Assembly (NCBI GenBank): GCA_002379985.1
Contig: DFVG01000036.1
Location: 1-54,822 of the forward strand
Source of the DNA: Flavobacteriaceae bacterium UBA4166
GTDB lineage: Bacteria > Bacteroidota > Bacteroidia > Flavobacteriales > Flavobacteriaceae
DNA: 54,822 nucleotides
Reading direction: 5' to 3'
Shown here: piece after piece, positions 1 to 8,169 of the stretch
Position numbering within the stretch: position 1 is the stretch's first letter
How the letters are laid out: every line of letters begins with the position of its first letter
Made by a program: the position numbers and the translations under genes
Notes under the pieces: generated by a model
Told to the model about the DNA's origin: nothing
Database searches by the model: none
Seen by the model: only the letters and a program-made list of their open reading frames with translations

Positions 1-324
1 CTTCGGCCACTTTTTTGTAATCTCTTTAATACGATCGTAATTGATCAAAAAACACTTTGAGCGTTTGTCTGTAAAATTCGCTACATACAAATTCACTTGA
101 TAACCATGTTCTATGAGATGCCTGCCTACTACGAGTCCGTCGCCCCCATTGTTCCCGATGCCGCAAAAAATATGGATTGGTGCTTGGGCTCCCTGCATAC
201 GCTGGTGTAGCCATTGAAATACCTGGATTCCCGCTCGTTCCATCAAATCGAGTGATGAGATCCCTTCTTTTTCGGTAGTTCTTTTATCGGCTTCATAGAA
301 TTGTTCAGCAGAAAATACTTTCAT
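1..324 (-). CDS. nnr: NAD(P)H-hydrate repair enzyme, N-terminal part (partial)
   Basis: The window edge cuts this gene after 108 codons. The visible part is the YjeF epimerase domain of the NAD(P)HX repair enzyme, which interconverts the epimers of hydrated NAD(P)H; in the usual bacterial protein an ADP-dependent dehydratase domain follows (family knowledge, not visible here). The signature GIGNNGGDG is at residues 55-63, followed by LVVGRHL, and the N-terminal helix carries the usual MERAG. The ATG at 324 is the only sensible start. It is divergent from gcvT, with about 100 bp between them. Confidence 0.85.
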   Translation of the reverse strand, partial: MKVFSAEQFYEADKRTTEKEGISSLDLMERAGIQVFQWLHQRMQGAQAPIHIFCGIGNNGGDGLVVGRHLIEHGYQVNLYVANFTDKRSKCFLINYDRIKEITKKWPK

Positions 325-380
325 AGAAAATCAAGTTTCTTGCAAGGTACAGCCTTGTTGAAAACAAACAAAGAATATCA

Positions 381-411
381 CTGTCTGCTTTTAAAGATTA
401 TAATACTTTTG
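381..411 (+). promoter_or_regulatory. Possible flavobacterial promoter of gcvT
   Basis: TACTTTTG at 404-411 matches the Bacteroidota -7 consensus TAnnTTTG exactly. A CTG at 381-383, 20 bases upstream, is a weak -33 element (consensus TTG). The start codon at 428 lies 16 bases after the -7 box. The -7 match is seen; promoter function is inferred. Confidence 0.4.
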
Positions 412-427
412 TGAAAAATCATACAGC

Positions 428-1510
428 ATGAAAAAAACTGCCCTTACACACGTTCACGAAGCCTTGGGTGCTAAAATGGTGCCCTTTGCCGGGTACCTGA
501 TGCCAGTTTCATACGAAGGCGTTAATGCCGAGCACGAGACGGTTAGAAACGCGGTTGGAGTCTTTGATGTATCTCATATGGGAGAGTTCTTGATAATGGG
601 ACCTAAGGCATTAGAATTGATACAGAAAGTAAGTAGTAACGACGCTTCAAAATTAGTAGATGGACAGGCCCAGTACAGCTGTCTTCCCAATGAGGACGGT
701 GGCATTGTCGACGATTTGATCATCTATCGCTTAGACGCAGAAAAATGGGTGCTGGTGGTAAATGCTTCCAATATAGAAAAAGACTGGGATTGGATCAGTA
801 AACACAATACGATGGGCGCTGATATGCGAAACCTCAGTGATGATTTTTCACTGCTTGCCATTCAGGGGCCAAAAGCTGTGGAAGCTATGCAGTCGCTCAC
901 TTCCGAAGATCTTAGCGCCATAAAATTTTATACGTTTAAAGTTGCTGATTTTGCCGGAATAGAACACGTCATGATTAGTGCAACAGGCTATACTGGAAGC
1001 GGAGGTTTTGAGATTTATTGTAAGAACAGTGAAGTCGAACAAATTTGGAAGAAAGTGCTGGAGGCGGGTGCTTCCTTCGGAATCAAACCGATAGGGTTGG
1101 CCGCCCGTGATACCCTCCGACTCGAAATGGGGTATTGTCTCTACGGAAATGATATTGATGACACCACTTCTCCATTGGAGGCCGGATTGGGATGGATCAC
1201 AAAATTCACCAAAGATTTTATTAATTCTGAAGCGCTTCAGCAGGAAAAAGAACAAGGACCTACCCGACGATTGGTTGGGTTTGAATTGCAAGAACGCGGC
1301 ATTCCACGTCAAGGGTATGATATTGTAGATAGCGACGGAAACGCTATCGGTGTGGTGACGAGCGGTACGATGGCACCTTCCGTTGGAAAAGGAATCGGGA
1401 TGGGGTATGTGCCTTCTGATAAGAAAACTCCGGGAACCGAAATACTGATTCAAATTAGAAAAAAAGCCGTGCCTGCCACCGTGGTAAAACTACCGTTTTA
1501 CAAAGGGTAA
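428..1510 (+). CDS. gcvT: Glycine cleavage system aminomethyltransferase (T protein)
   Basis: The protein has 360 residues, the normal length for GcvT. With tetrahydrofolate it releases ammonia from the aminomethyl group on lipoylated H protein and forms methylene-THF. The N-terminal folate-binding region (VPFAGYLMPVSYEG), the conserved aspartate block GGIVDDLIIYRL near residue 100, SATGYTGSGGFEIY, and the C-terminal barrel (GIPRQGYDI, VTSGTMAPSVGKGIGMGYV) are all present. Other glycine cleavage genes (gcvH, gcvP) are not in the window. The stop overlaps the next start by one base (TAATG), so translation of glsA is probably coupled. Confidence 0.95.
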   Translation: MKKTALTHVHEALGAKMVPFAGYLMPVSYEGVNAEHETVRNAVGVFDVSHMGEFLIMGPKALELIQKVSSNDASKLVDGQAQYSCLPNEDGGIVDDLIIYRLDAEKWVLVVNASNIEKDWDWISKHNTMGADMRNLSDDFSLLAIQGPKAVEAMQSLTSEDLSAIKFYTFKVADFAGIEHVMISATGYTGSGGFEIYCKNSEVEQIWKKVLEAGASFGIKPIGLAARDTLRLEMGYCLYGNDIDDTTSPLEAGLGWITKFTKDFINSEALQQEKEQGPTRRLVGFELQERGIPRQGYDIVDSDGNAIGVVTSGTMAPSVGKGIGMGYVPSDKKTPGTEILIQIRKKAVPATVVKLPFYKG

Positions 1511-2424
1511 TGGTCAATTATCAAGAAATACTCGATGCGATCTACGAAAAGCTCCAAAAACGAGTAGACAAAGGAACCGTAGCTTCTTACATCCCAGAAC
1601 TGGCCGACGTTCCGAAAGAGAAATTTGGAATCTATCTCAATAGGATCAACGGCGATGATTATTTTGTGGGCGATTGGGAAGAGCCGTTTTCCATTCAAAG
1701 TATTTCAAAGGTCTTGTCATTTGCATTGGCCTTTTCAAAATTGAAGAATCAGGTATTTAGACGGTTGGATGTAGAACCTTCAGGGAATCCATTCAACCAT
1801 TTATCGCTCTTAGAGATGGAAAATGGAATTCCTAGGAACCCATTTATCAATTCCGGTGCGATTGTAATTGCAGATATGTTGATCTCACTGCTCGATGATC
1901 CTAAAAATGATTTTCTGGCTTTTGTGCGGGGAATTACGAACGATGACACCATCCAATACAATAAAGTGGTTGCCGCCAGCGAAGCAGAAACGGGCTATGG
2001 AAATTACGCAGCGGCCAATTTGTTGAAATCTTTCGGAAATCTTGAAAATGAAGTAGAACGGGTATTGGATTTTTATTTTCATCAATGTTCCATTGAAATG
2101 AATTGTCAGCAATTGTCCAATGCCTTTTATCTTTTCGCCAATCGCGGAAAATGTATGCAGAACACCACACATCTTACGATCAATCAAGTAAAGCGCATCA
2201 ATGCGATCATGCTTACCTGTGGTTTCTATGATGAAGCGGGAGAATTTGCTTTTGAAGTAGGGCTCCCCGGAAAAAGTGGTGTTGGGGGCGGAATCGTAGC
2301 CTTATTACCGAACGAATTTACCTTAAGTTGCTGGTCGCCTGGACTGAACGAAAAAGGAAACAGCTACTTGGGTATGCTGGCCTTAGAAGAATTTACCACC
2401 CAAACCAATCTATCTATTTTTTAA
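1510..2424 (+). CDS. glsA: Glutaminase
   Basis: A 304-residue serine-dependent-type glutaminase that hydrolyses glutamine to glutamate and ammonia in the cytosol. The beta-lactamase-like S-x-x-K motif is at Ser64-Lys67 within SIQSISKV. PFINSGAIV, the EAETGYGNYAAAN region and the C-terminal GLPGKSGVGGGI are typical of the family. It overlaps gcvT by one base. With gcvT it suggests amino-acid nitrogen turnover, but such neighbours may be fortuitous in flavobacteria. The length is normal for the family and no domain is added. Confidence 0.93.
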   Translation: MVNYQEILDAIYEKLQKRVDKGTVASYIPELADVPKEKFGIYLNRINGDDYFVGDWEEPFSIQSISKVLSFALAFSKLKNQVFRRLDVEPSGNPFNHLSLLEMENGIPRNPFINSGAIVIADMLISLLDDPKNDFLAFVRGITNDDTIQYNKVVAASEAETGYGNYAAANLLKSFGNLENEVERVLDFYFHQCSIEMNCQQLSNAFYLFANRGKCMQNTTHLTINQVKRINAIMLTCGFYDEAGEFAFEVGLPGKSGVGGGIVALLPNEFTLSCWSPGLNEKGNSYLGMLALEEFTTQTNLSIF

Positions 2425-2437
2425 GCGTTACCCCTAT

Positions 2438-3295
2438 ATGACAGATAAGAATCGCATATTGATCTTAGGCGGAAGTGGCTTTGTAGGCTCGCATATATAT
2501 AGCGAGTTGCGATCATTTTATGATAGTTACGGTACCTACTGTTCGCAACACAACGACTTTGACGAGAACCAGGTTTTTTATTCGTATGATGCTTCAACAG
2601 ATAGTATTGAGACGATTTTAGAAGAACTACAGCCTACGCATATCATCTCTTCCTTTACGGCTCCTACAACGGCATATATTCAAGCACATGAAGAGTTGAA
2701 GACCTACCTTCTTCAACGTCCTTCCATACATTTAATTTATATTTCTTCCGTTTCGGTTTTTGATGCAAACAGGGACTTCCCATCCTATGAAAAGGCGATC
2801 CCTTCTTCTATTTCTTCGGAAGGAAAACGTCATGCTGCCGTAGAAAGAATAGTACGCCAATTGCCAAAGCGACAATATACGATTGTACGGTTGCCATTGG
2901 TGTTAGGTGTTAATGCTCCGCTCATTGCACAATTAAAACAGGCCATCAAGCATGAAGCAGCTTTTGAAGTATTTCCTAATTTGATTGTGAGTGTTACGAC
3001 GATTGATAAGATTTGCCAACAATTGCATTATATAATCAATAGAGATTTACACGGAATCTATCATTTAGCCAGTGAAGATTTAATCCATCACGACGACCTT
3101 TTTTACGAGATCGCTTCGGCATTGGGAGATAAAATGCCTATCTTTAAAAAAGTGTACAGTAGCAATGACGATGCGTATCTCGCGTTGCTTTCCAAAGCAA
3201 ATAAACTTCCGGAAACGTATCGTATTACAACCACTGAGGTTATAGATGCTTGTACACTGTTCGACGAAATTTCAACTTTAAAAAACACTTTATGA
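2438..3295 (+). CDS. Extended SDR-like NAD(P)-binding protein, atypical
   Basis: The 285-residue protein opens with a Rossmann nucleotide-binding loop (LGGSGFVG, residues 10-17) and resembles dTDP-4-dehydrorhamnose reductase or nucleoside-sugar epimerase folds. The strand carrying the active-site serine is present (YISSVSVF). Where the family has YxxxK, the sequence reads SSEGK, so lysine is kept but tyrosine is replaced by serine. Normal SDR redox chemistry is therefore doubtful; it may bind a nucleotide without reducing anything. The stop overlaps the next ATG (ATGA), indicating coupling to the pterin dehydratase. The substrate is unknown. Confidence 0.75.
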   Translation: MTDKNRILILGGSGFVGSHIYSELRSFYDSYGTYCSQHNDFDENQVFYSYDASTDSIETILEELQPTHIISSFTAPTTAYIQAHEELKTYLLQRPSIHLIYISSVSVFDANRDFPSYEKAIPSSISSEGKRHAAVERIVRQLPKRQYTIVRLPLVLGVNAPLIAQLKQAIKHEAAFEVFPNLIVSVTTIDKICQQLHYIINRDLHGIYHLASEDLIHHDDLFYEIASALGDKMPIFKKVYSSNDDAYLALLSKANKLPETYRITTTEVIDACTLFDEISTLKNTL

Positions 3296-3573
3296 AAGCT
3301 TTATCAGCCACAGAAATAAAAAAACACATCGCAACGCTAGACGGATGGCTCTATGAGGATAATGCACTACATACTTCCATTGAATTTAGAGATTTTAAGG
3401 ATGCCTTTTCTTTAATGACAAGAATTGCTTTTGAAGCTGAAAACATGCAGCATCACCCCGATTGGTCGAATGTTTATAATAAAGTAAATATTTCTCTTTC
3501 CACCCATGACGCCGGCGGCGTAACCGAAAAAGATTTTAAGTTGGCGAAGATCATTGACAAATTGGTAAGCTAA
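3292..3573 (+). CDS. phhB: 4a-hydroxytetrahydrobiopterin dehydratase (PCD/DCoH)
   Basis: A 93-residue protein with the hallmark ENMQHHPDWSNVYNKV block followed by STHDAGGVTEKD, the complete active-site signature of pterin-4a-carbinolamine dehydratase. The enzyme regenerates quinonoid dihydropterin after aromatic amino-acid hydroxylases. The ATG at 3292 overlaps the SDR stop (ATGA) and gives the usual family length; an upstream TTG at 3250 would add residues that match nothing in the family. No phenylalanine hydroxylase is in the window, so the partner must be elsewhere, or the protein serves another pterin pathway such as molybdopterin. Confidence 0.92.
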   Translation: MKALSATEIKKHIATLDGWLYEDNALHTSIEFRDFKDAFSLMTRIAFEAENMQHHPDWSNVYNKVNISLSTHDAGGVTEKDFKLAKIIDKLVS

Positions 3574-3597
3574 CAGTTACTATCTACGTCATTTTTT

Positions 3598-3605
3598 TAA
3601 ATTTG
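3598..3605 (+). promoter_or_regulatory. Possible -7 element upstream of yebC
   Basis: TAAATTTG matches the TAnnTTTG -7 consensus exactly, 50 bases before the yebC start. No clear TTG at the -33 position is seen, so this is only a weak promoter candidate. Confidence 0.3.
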
Positions 3606-3655
3606 TAGCATTCACAGGGAATGGTAGTTCCTTATTACTAACACAAAGCATATTT

Positions 3656-4381
3656 ATGGGAAGAGCTTTTGAATTCAGAAAAGCAAGAAAAATGAAGCGT
3701 TGGGCGGCAATGTCCAAAGCGTTTACGCGTATTGGGAAAGAGATTGTGATGGCGGTGAAAGAAGGGGGTCCCGATCCCGACGCCAATGCAAAACTGCGGG
3801 CAGTCATTCAAAATGCCAAGTCGGTGAACATGCCGAAAGACAATATAGAACGTGCCATCAAGCGGGCTAGTGACAAAAGTCTGGGGGATTTTAAGACCGT
3901 TCTTTTTGAAGGCTATGCTCCCCATGGAATTGCTATTCTCGTGGAAACTGCCACCGATAACAATACGCGAACCGTAGCAAATGTCCGCTCCTATTTTAAT
4001 AAATGTGATGGAAGCCTCGGGGTGTCCGGCTCCGTAGCATTTATGTTTGATCATGTGTGTAACTTCAGGATCGATGCTGAAGGAATGGATATGGAGTCAC
4101 TTGAATTAGAACTTATTGATTTTGGCGTAGAAGAGATTTTTGAAGATGAGGATGGCGTGCTTATTTATGCCCCTTTTGAAAGTTTTGGCGCGATTCAGAA
4201 TTATTTGGAGGAAAATAACATCGAAATTCTTTCTTCAGGGTTTGAATATATTCCGCAGGTCACTAAAAAAATAAGTGCTGAAGAAGCTGAGGACGTTGAT
4301 AAATTATTGGAGAAGATCGAAGAAGATGATGATGTTCAGAACGTCTATCACACTATGGATGAGAGTTCTTCCGAAGCATAA
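3656..4381 (+). CDS. yebC: YebC/PmpR-family protein
   Basis: A 241-residue YebC-family protein. The N-terminal block has the family signature MGRAFEFRKARKMKRWAAMS, then FTRIGKEI, VKEGGPDPDANAKLR, and the middle domain motif LFEGYAPHGIAILVETATDN. The family was described as a DNA-binding transcriptional regulator, and later work links some members to translation of proline-rich stretches; sequence alone does not tell which applies here. The C-terminal end is acidic (EDDDVQNVYHTMDE). It is the last plus-strand gene before a bidirectional hairpin and may have its own promoter. Confidence 0.93.
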   Translation: MGRAFEFRKARKMKRWAAMSKAFTRIGKEIVMAVKEGGPDPDANAKLRAVIQNAKSVNMPKDNIERAIKRASDKSLGDFKTVLFEGYAPHGIAILVETATDNNTRTVANVRSYFNKCDGSLGVSGSVAFMFDHVCNFRIDAEGMDMESLELELIDFGVEEIFEDEDGVLIYAPFESFGAIQNYLEENNIEILSSGFEYIPQVTKKISAEEAEDVDKLLEKIEEDDDVQNVYHTMDESSSEA

Positions 4382-4400
4382 ATCAAAAACTACACAATAA

Positions 4401-4430
4401 AAAAAGAGCAGCAAAAGCTGCTCTTTTCTT
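4401..4430. terminator. Bidirectional Rho-independent terminator
   Basis: The stem AAAAGAGCAGC pairs with GCTGCTCTTTT across an AAAA loop, flanked by A-rich sequence on the left and T-rich on the right. It lies between the convergent yebC and lipoprotein genes and can serve both. Confidence 0.88.
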
Positions 4431-4447
4431 TTTCAAATATAAGCGTC

Positions 4448-5488
4448 TTACTCTTTATACAGATATAAAGAAGAAGCTCCTTGTAGTTCGTAATTTGCTG
4501 TTGGACCAATATCTCCACCTGCGTTCGCATCGGTAAAGGCAAGTACTCTTCCGCCACCATTGGCACGTTCAGCAATATAAACCGTATTGGTTTCTGCGTC
4601 AAATTCGGCTGCGACCGGATTTCCTAAAAAGGTACTACCTCCGGCAACACGCACTTGGTTTCCGGCAATCACTAAGATCCCTCCATCACTAATTCCGGCG
4701 ATTTTGCTCTGAAATTCAGTAATAATATGAAAGGCTCCATCGGTATCTGATCCAGCATCACCAACATCCGTTAAGATCATGGTATCACCATCAAAGGCGA
4801 GTCCGTGAGTCCTCACGATACCTTCTACGGTTACTCGTTTTGAAGGCGTAGCGGTTTCATCAATCGTAAAGCTTGTTGCGAAATTGTTGAACACCGCAAT
4901 ATCTGAGGTTTTATCGACCACCACATATAAATCGCTGTTTACAAATTCAATTCCCCAAACGGCGAAATCTACAGTTACTGTATTTCTCAAGGTAAATCCG
5001 GAACCATCTTTCACATAGACAAAAAGACGCCCATCATCGGTCATTGGGTCTCCATCTACGTCACTGTTATCGGCAACAACATATACTCCACCACCTACGG
5101 CGATATCACGCGGACTCGTTAGGTCTGCAGTACTTGAAAAATTCAAGGCTAGATTAATCCCGTCATCTGCTAATGAAATATCAGCATAGGCATTTAATTG
5201 CCCTAAGGTTCGTGAGGCTTGTACCAATTCATCATCCGTAGGATTGTAATAAATTCCTTCAGAATCTTGCGAAATAGTTACGTAGGTTTCAGAATCTTCC
5301 ACTGATAGATCGGCAACATTGTATTGTGTAACATTCCCGTTAGCATTGTTGGAAGCGTACAGTTCTGAACGTAGGTTTACTGCATCATCGGTTGTATCGT
5401 CATTGACCGTACCATTATCATCGTTGCTACATGAGAATAGTACACCAGCAGTTATCAGGCTTAACGCCATTAATTTCATCTTTTTCAT
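4448..5488 (-). CDS. Lipoprotein, probably beta-propeller-like, surface type
   Basis: A 346-residue protein with a lipoprotein signal (MKKMKLMALSLITAGVLFSC). Acidic residues follow the lipid cysteine (CSNDDN, then NDDTTDD), resembling the export signal that sends Bacteroidota lipoproteins to the cell surface. The body has repeated strand-like segments (LYASNNANGNVTQYNV, VYVVADNSD, LYVVVDKTSDIAVFNNF, NTVYIAERANGGG) of the kind seen in six-bladed NHL/SMP-30-type propellers. I do not recognise a catalytic site or specific family. It stands alone, ending at a shared terminator. Confidence 0.75.
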   Translation of the reverse strand: MKKMKLMALSLITAGVLFSCSNDDNGTVNDDTTDDAVNLRSELYASNNANGNVTQYNVADLSVEDSETYVTISQDSEGIYYNPTDDELVQASRTLGQLNAYADISLADDGINLALNFSSTADLTSPRDIAVGGGVYVVADNSDVDGDPMTDDGRLFVYVKDGSGFTLRNTVTVDFAVWGIEFVNSDLYVVVDKTSDIAVFNNFATSFTIDETATPSKRVTVEGIVRTHGLAFDGDTMILTDVGDAGSDTDGAFHIITEFQSKIAGISDGGILVIAGNQVRVAGGSTFLGNPVAAEFDAETNTVYIAERANGGGRVLAFTDANAGGDIGPTANYELQGASSLYLYKE

Positions 5489-5685
5489 AGTATTAGATTT
5501 GTTTTAGTTTGATACGTAGATAAAACAAAACATCGAAGAAGGAAAAAAGACTGATGATTATTAACTAATATTTAACTTTAATATACTGAAAAACAGCAGT
5601 TTATATTTAATCAATTGATAACTATTTAACAATATATTTCCTTAAAGTGTCGTTAAGAAACGGGTGGTAAAGTGTTAATATAAGA

Positions 5686-6222
5686 TCAGGTATATTCAGG
5701 TATTTTACCTTCCACATCTTTGTAATATTTTTTAAGACCGACTGTGTCTTTTGTAACATTTCCGGTGGGATAAAAGGCAGGGTGAATAGACACCGTTTTG
5801 GTTCTGTAATCAAAAGCAACAGGAATGATAGGAACTTCTGCGGCAAGCGCGATATAATAGTAACCGGTTTTCCAGGCGTCTACTTTTTTGCGAGTACCTT
5901 CCGGGGCCAGTGCGAGTCGGAATTCCTCCCTTTCTTCGAACAAGTTTGCAATAGCCGCGGTCTTTTTTTGTCCGGGCGTGCGATCTAAGGGGGCTCCACC
6001 CATCCAGCGGAGATAGGCGCCCATCACTCCTTTAAACAATTCCTTCTTAGCGATAAAATGAATCTCAGTTTGTAAAATCCGTCTGGAAAAGGCACCCACG
6101 TAGAAATCATGCCAACTCGTATGTGGAACGACGATGACCACCGATTTTTTTATGGCAGGATCAAAAGAACCGCGTAGCTTCCATCCGAGAAGCCGGTGAA
6201 AGATAAATTTGGTGATTTTCAT
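5686..6222 (-). CDS. Lysophospholipid acyltransferase-family protein
   Basis: A 178-residue PlsC-like acyltransferase. The H-x4-D catalytic motif is His34-Asp39 (PHTSWHDF), followed by FIAKKELF, GGAPLDR, the acceptor-binding APEGTRKK near residue 110, and VPIIPVAFDY. Members move an acyl chain to a lysophospholipid or related glycolipid at the inner membrane. It is short compared with typical PlsC (about 240 residues) and lacks a clear N-terminal membrane segment. It starts 12 bases after the KdsB-KdnB stop, so the two are probably co-transcribed; a role in LPS or membrane lipid assembly is inferred. Confidence 0.85.
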   Translation of the reverse strand: MKITKFIFHRLLGWKLRGSFDPAIKKSVVIVVPHTSWHDFYVGAFSRRILQTEIHFIAKKELFKGVMGAYLRWMGGAPLDRTPGQKKTAAIANLFEEREEFRLALAPEGTRKKVDAWKTGYYYIALAAEVPIIPVAFDYRTKTVSIHPAFYPTGNVTKDTVGLKKYYKDVEGKIPEYT

Positions 6223-6234
6223 AGGAAATGCGTG

Positions 6235-8064
6235 CTACATCTTCAAATATAGCGAACGTAGGCGGTCCCTGCTCATCTTTTGCTCCCAATCTTCTCCTAG
6301 AGCATTTTCCCATAGGGGAACGAGTCCTAAGGCAATGTCGATCATGGTTTCCATTTCTGTTTCGGAAAGGTTGTTACAAAGCCCTTGCGGAATGTGAATA
6401 TCATGTTTTGCGACCATTTCTTTGAATAGCGCCACATCGGTTGGGTAGAATTCCTCTAAGTGATTAAAAACGATACAGTTCCCAAGACCGTGTTTGGTTC
6501 CCAGTACGTAGGAAAGTCCGTAACTCATCGCATGCGCCACTCCCACTTGCGAATAGGCGATACTCATCCCGCCGTGCCACGAGGCCATCATAAGTTTCCC
6601 TCTTGCTTCTTCCTCGGAAAGCTCTTGGTGCAAGAAGATCTCCAGACAAATATCATATGCTTTTTCGCCATAGCTTTTGCTGAATTCATTCAGAAAAGTA
6701 CCATTGAGGGACTCTACACAATGAATAAAACAATCCATCCCGGTATAGAACCATTGGTTTTTTGGAACTCCCTGTGTGAGTTCCGGGTCGAGAATAACCT
6801 GATCAAAGGGCGTGAAATCGCTATTAATGCCAAGTTTTTTAACAGGACCTGTTAGTACCGTGGTGCGCGACACTTCTGAGCCGGTGCCGGAGATGGTAGG
6901 AATCCCCACGTGATATACTGCTTTGTGGGGAACGAGGTCCCAGCCTTGGTAATCAGCAGCACTGCCTTTATTGGCTAGCATGATGGAAACAGCTTTTGCC
7001 AGGTCTAAAATCGTTCCTCCGCCAATCCCAATGATCCCGGAAGGCACGTAGGTAAACTCTTTTTTAATGGCAGCAACAATCTGGTCTACTTGGGATGTTT
7101 TGGGTTCTTCATCTGCCGAAATAAAGAGCAACTTATCATTAAATCGAAGTTGAATGCGATCGGTAAGTGCCGTATTCTCTGTGAACACGTCATCCACTAA
7201 AAAGATAAATGGCGCTTTGTCCTTCCGTTGCGAACCGATAATGGAGGTAAGTTGATCGAAACTTCCAGCCCCATACACTACCTTAGGAACCATCGGGAAA
7301 TTACGGTATTGATGATTCACCGATTTTTGCTGTGTTTCCTTCAGCACTTTGTTTGCTCTTACGAGATCTTCGGGAGTATCTATTTCAATGCCTTGTGTAT
7401 TTGAGATCGCCATTTTTATGTTTTTTCCGTATTCCAAATATCGTATGCATTCAATTTTTTCCGCAGCTTCTAACGATCGCATGGGCAATCGATAGAAATC
7501 CATGAGCGAAGCCTTACGGAATGCATAGATTCCTTTATGCTTATAATATTGAACGGAAGCATTCTTATCGCGCGGATACGGGATAGGTGACCGTGAAAAA
7601 TACAAAGCGAAATTCTCTTTGTCAACAATCACTTTCACACAATTGGGATCACTGATCTCCTTCCAATCGTGAATTTCGGTCATTAAAGAAGCCAAATCGA
7701 TCTTATCAGCATCCGGTCCGTTAAAAACACTCAGCACCTGTTCTAAGGCCTTTCTGCTGGTAAAGGGCTCGTCTCCTTGAACATTCACCACGATATCCAC
7801 ATCCATAGGCGCTACTGCCTCGGCAATACGGTCGCTTCCACATTCATGCTCTTTCTGACTCATAATGGCTTTTCCGCCATTACTTTCAATTTCTTTGAAA
7901 ATGATTTCATCGTCCGTGACAACAAAAACATCATCAAATAATTCGGTCTCAACGGTGGCTTGGTAGGTTCTAAGGATAACCGACTTCCCTCCGAGGTCCT
8001 GCATGAGCTTTCCCGGAAAACGTGACGCCCCGTATCGTGCGGGAATCATGGCAATTACTTTCAC
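6235..8064 (-). CDS. KdsB-KdnB fusion: CMP-Kdo synthetase + Kdo 8-oxidase
   Basis: One uninterrupted frame of 609 residues with two full domains. Residues 1-245 are a CMP-Kdo cytidylyltransferase (KdsB): MIPARYGASRFPGK, VVTDD, HECGSDRI, VVNVQGDEPF, SRSPIPYPRD. After a short linker, residues 253-609 are an iron/zinc-alcohol-dehydrogenase-fold enzyme that matches, from memory, KdnB of Shewanella (3-deoxy-alpha-D-manno-octulosonate 8-oxidase): GIGGGT (346-351), PTISGTGSEVSRT, WFYTGMDCFIHCVESL, MSIAYSQVGVAHAMSYGLSYVLG, with likely metal ligands Asp444, His448, His511 and His525. In Shewanella KdnB oxidises C8 of Kdo, KdnA aminates it, and KdsB activates Kdo8N. No KdnA is in the window. The start is GTG at 8064, since MKVIAMIPARY is the family N-terminus. 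Confidence 0.9.
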   Translation of the reverse strand: MKVIAMIPARYGASRFPGKLMQDLGGKSVILRTYQATVETELFDDVFVVTDDEIIFKEIESNGGKAIMSQKEHECGSDRIAEAVAPMDVDIVVNVQGDEPFTSRKALEQVLSVFNGPDADKIDLASLMTEIHDWKEISDPNCVKVIVDKENFALYFSRSPIPYPRDKNASVQYYKHKGIYAFRKASLMDFYRLPMRSLEAAEKIECIRYLEYGKNIKMAISNTQGIEIDTPEDLVRANKVLKETQQKSVNHQYRNFPMVPKVVYGAGSFDQLTSIIGSQRKDKAPFIFLVDDVFTENTALTDRIQLRFNDKLLFISADEEPKTSQVDQIVAAIKKEFTYVPSGIIGIGGGTILDLAKAVSIMLANKGSAADYQGWDLVPHKAVYHVGIPTISGTGSEVSRTTVLTGPVKKLGINSDFTPFDQVILDPELTQGVPKNQWFYTGMDCFIHCVESLNGTFLNEFSKSYGEKAYDICLEIFLHQELSEEEARGKLMMASWHGGMSIAYSQVGVAHAMSYGLSYVLGTKHGLGNCIVFNHLEEFYPTDVALFKEMVAKHDIHIPQGLCNNLSETEMETMIDIALGLVPLWENALGEDWEQKMSRDRLRSLYLKM

Positions 8065-8090
8065 TAGAATTGAAATTGTTTATGAAACTT

Positions 8091-8098
8091 CAAAAATA
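8091..8098 (-). promoter_or_regulatory. Possible -7 element upstream of the kdsB-kdnB fusion
   Basis: On the minus strand TATTTTTG matches TAnnTTTG, 27 bases before the GTG start. No good -33 TTG is seen at the expected distance. Confidence 0.3.
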
Positions 8099-8169
8099 TA
8101 AAGATTCTACCAGCTGGATGGCCGTTTTCCTTTTTATCTATTCCCTAGATGCAGAAAGCGGTAAAAGGT

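Noticed and set aside
848..1453. A 201-codon minus-strand frame opposite gcvT
   Set aside because: It is antisense to well-conserved gcvT codons; its length follows from the codon use of the real gene.
6235..8064. The KdsB-KdnB joint as an assembly or frame artefact
   Set aside because: The frame is continuous with a plausible linker and no stop, shift or odd base use at the joint.
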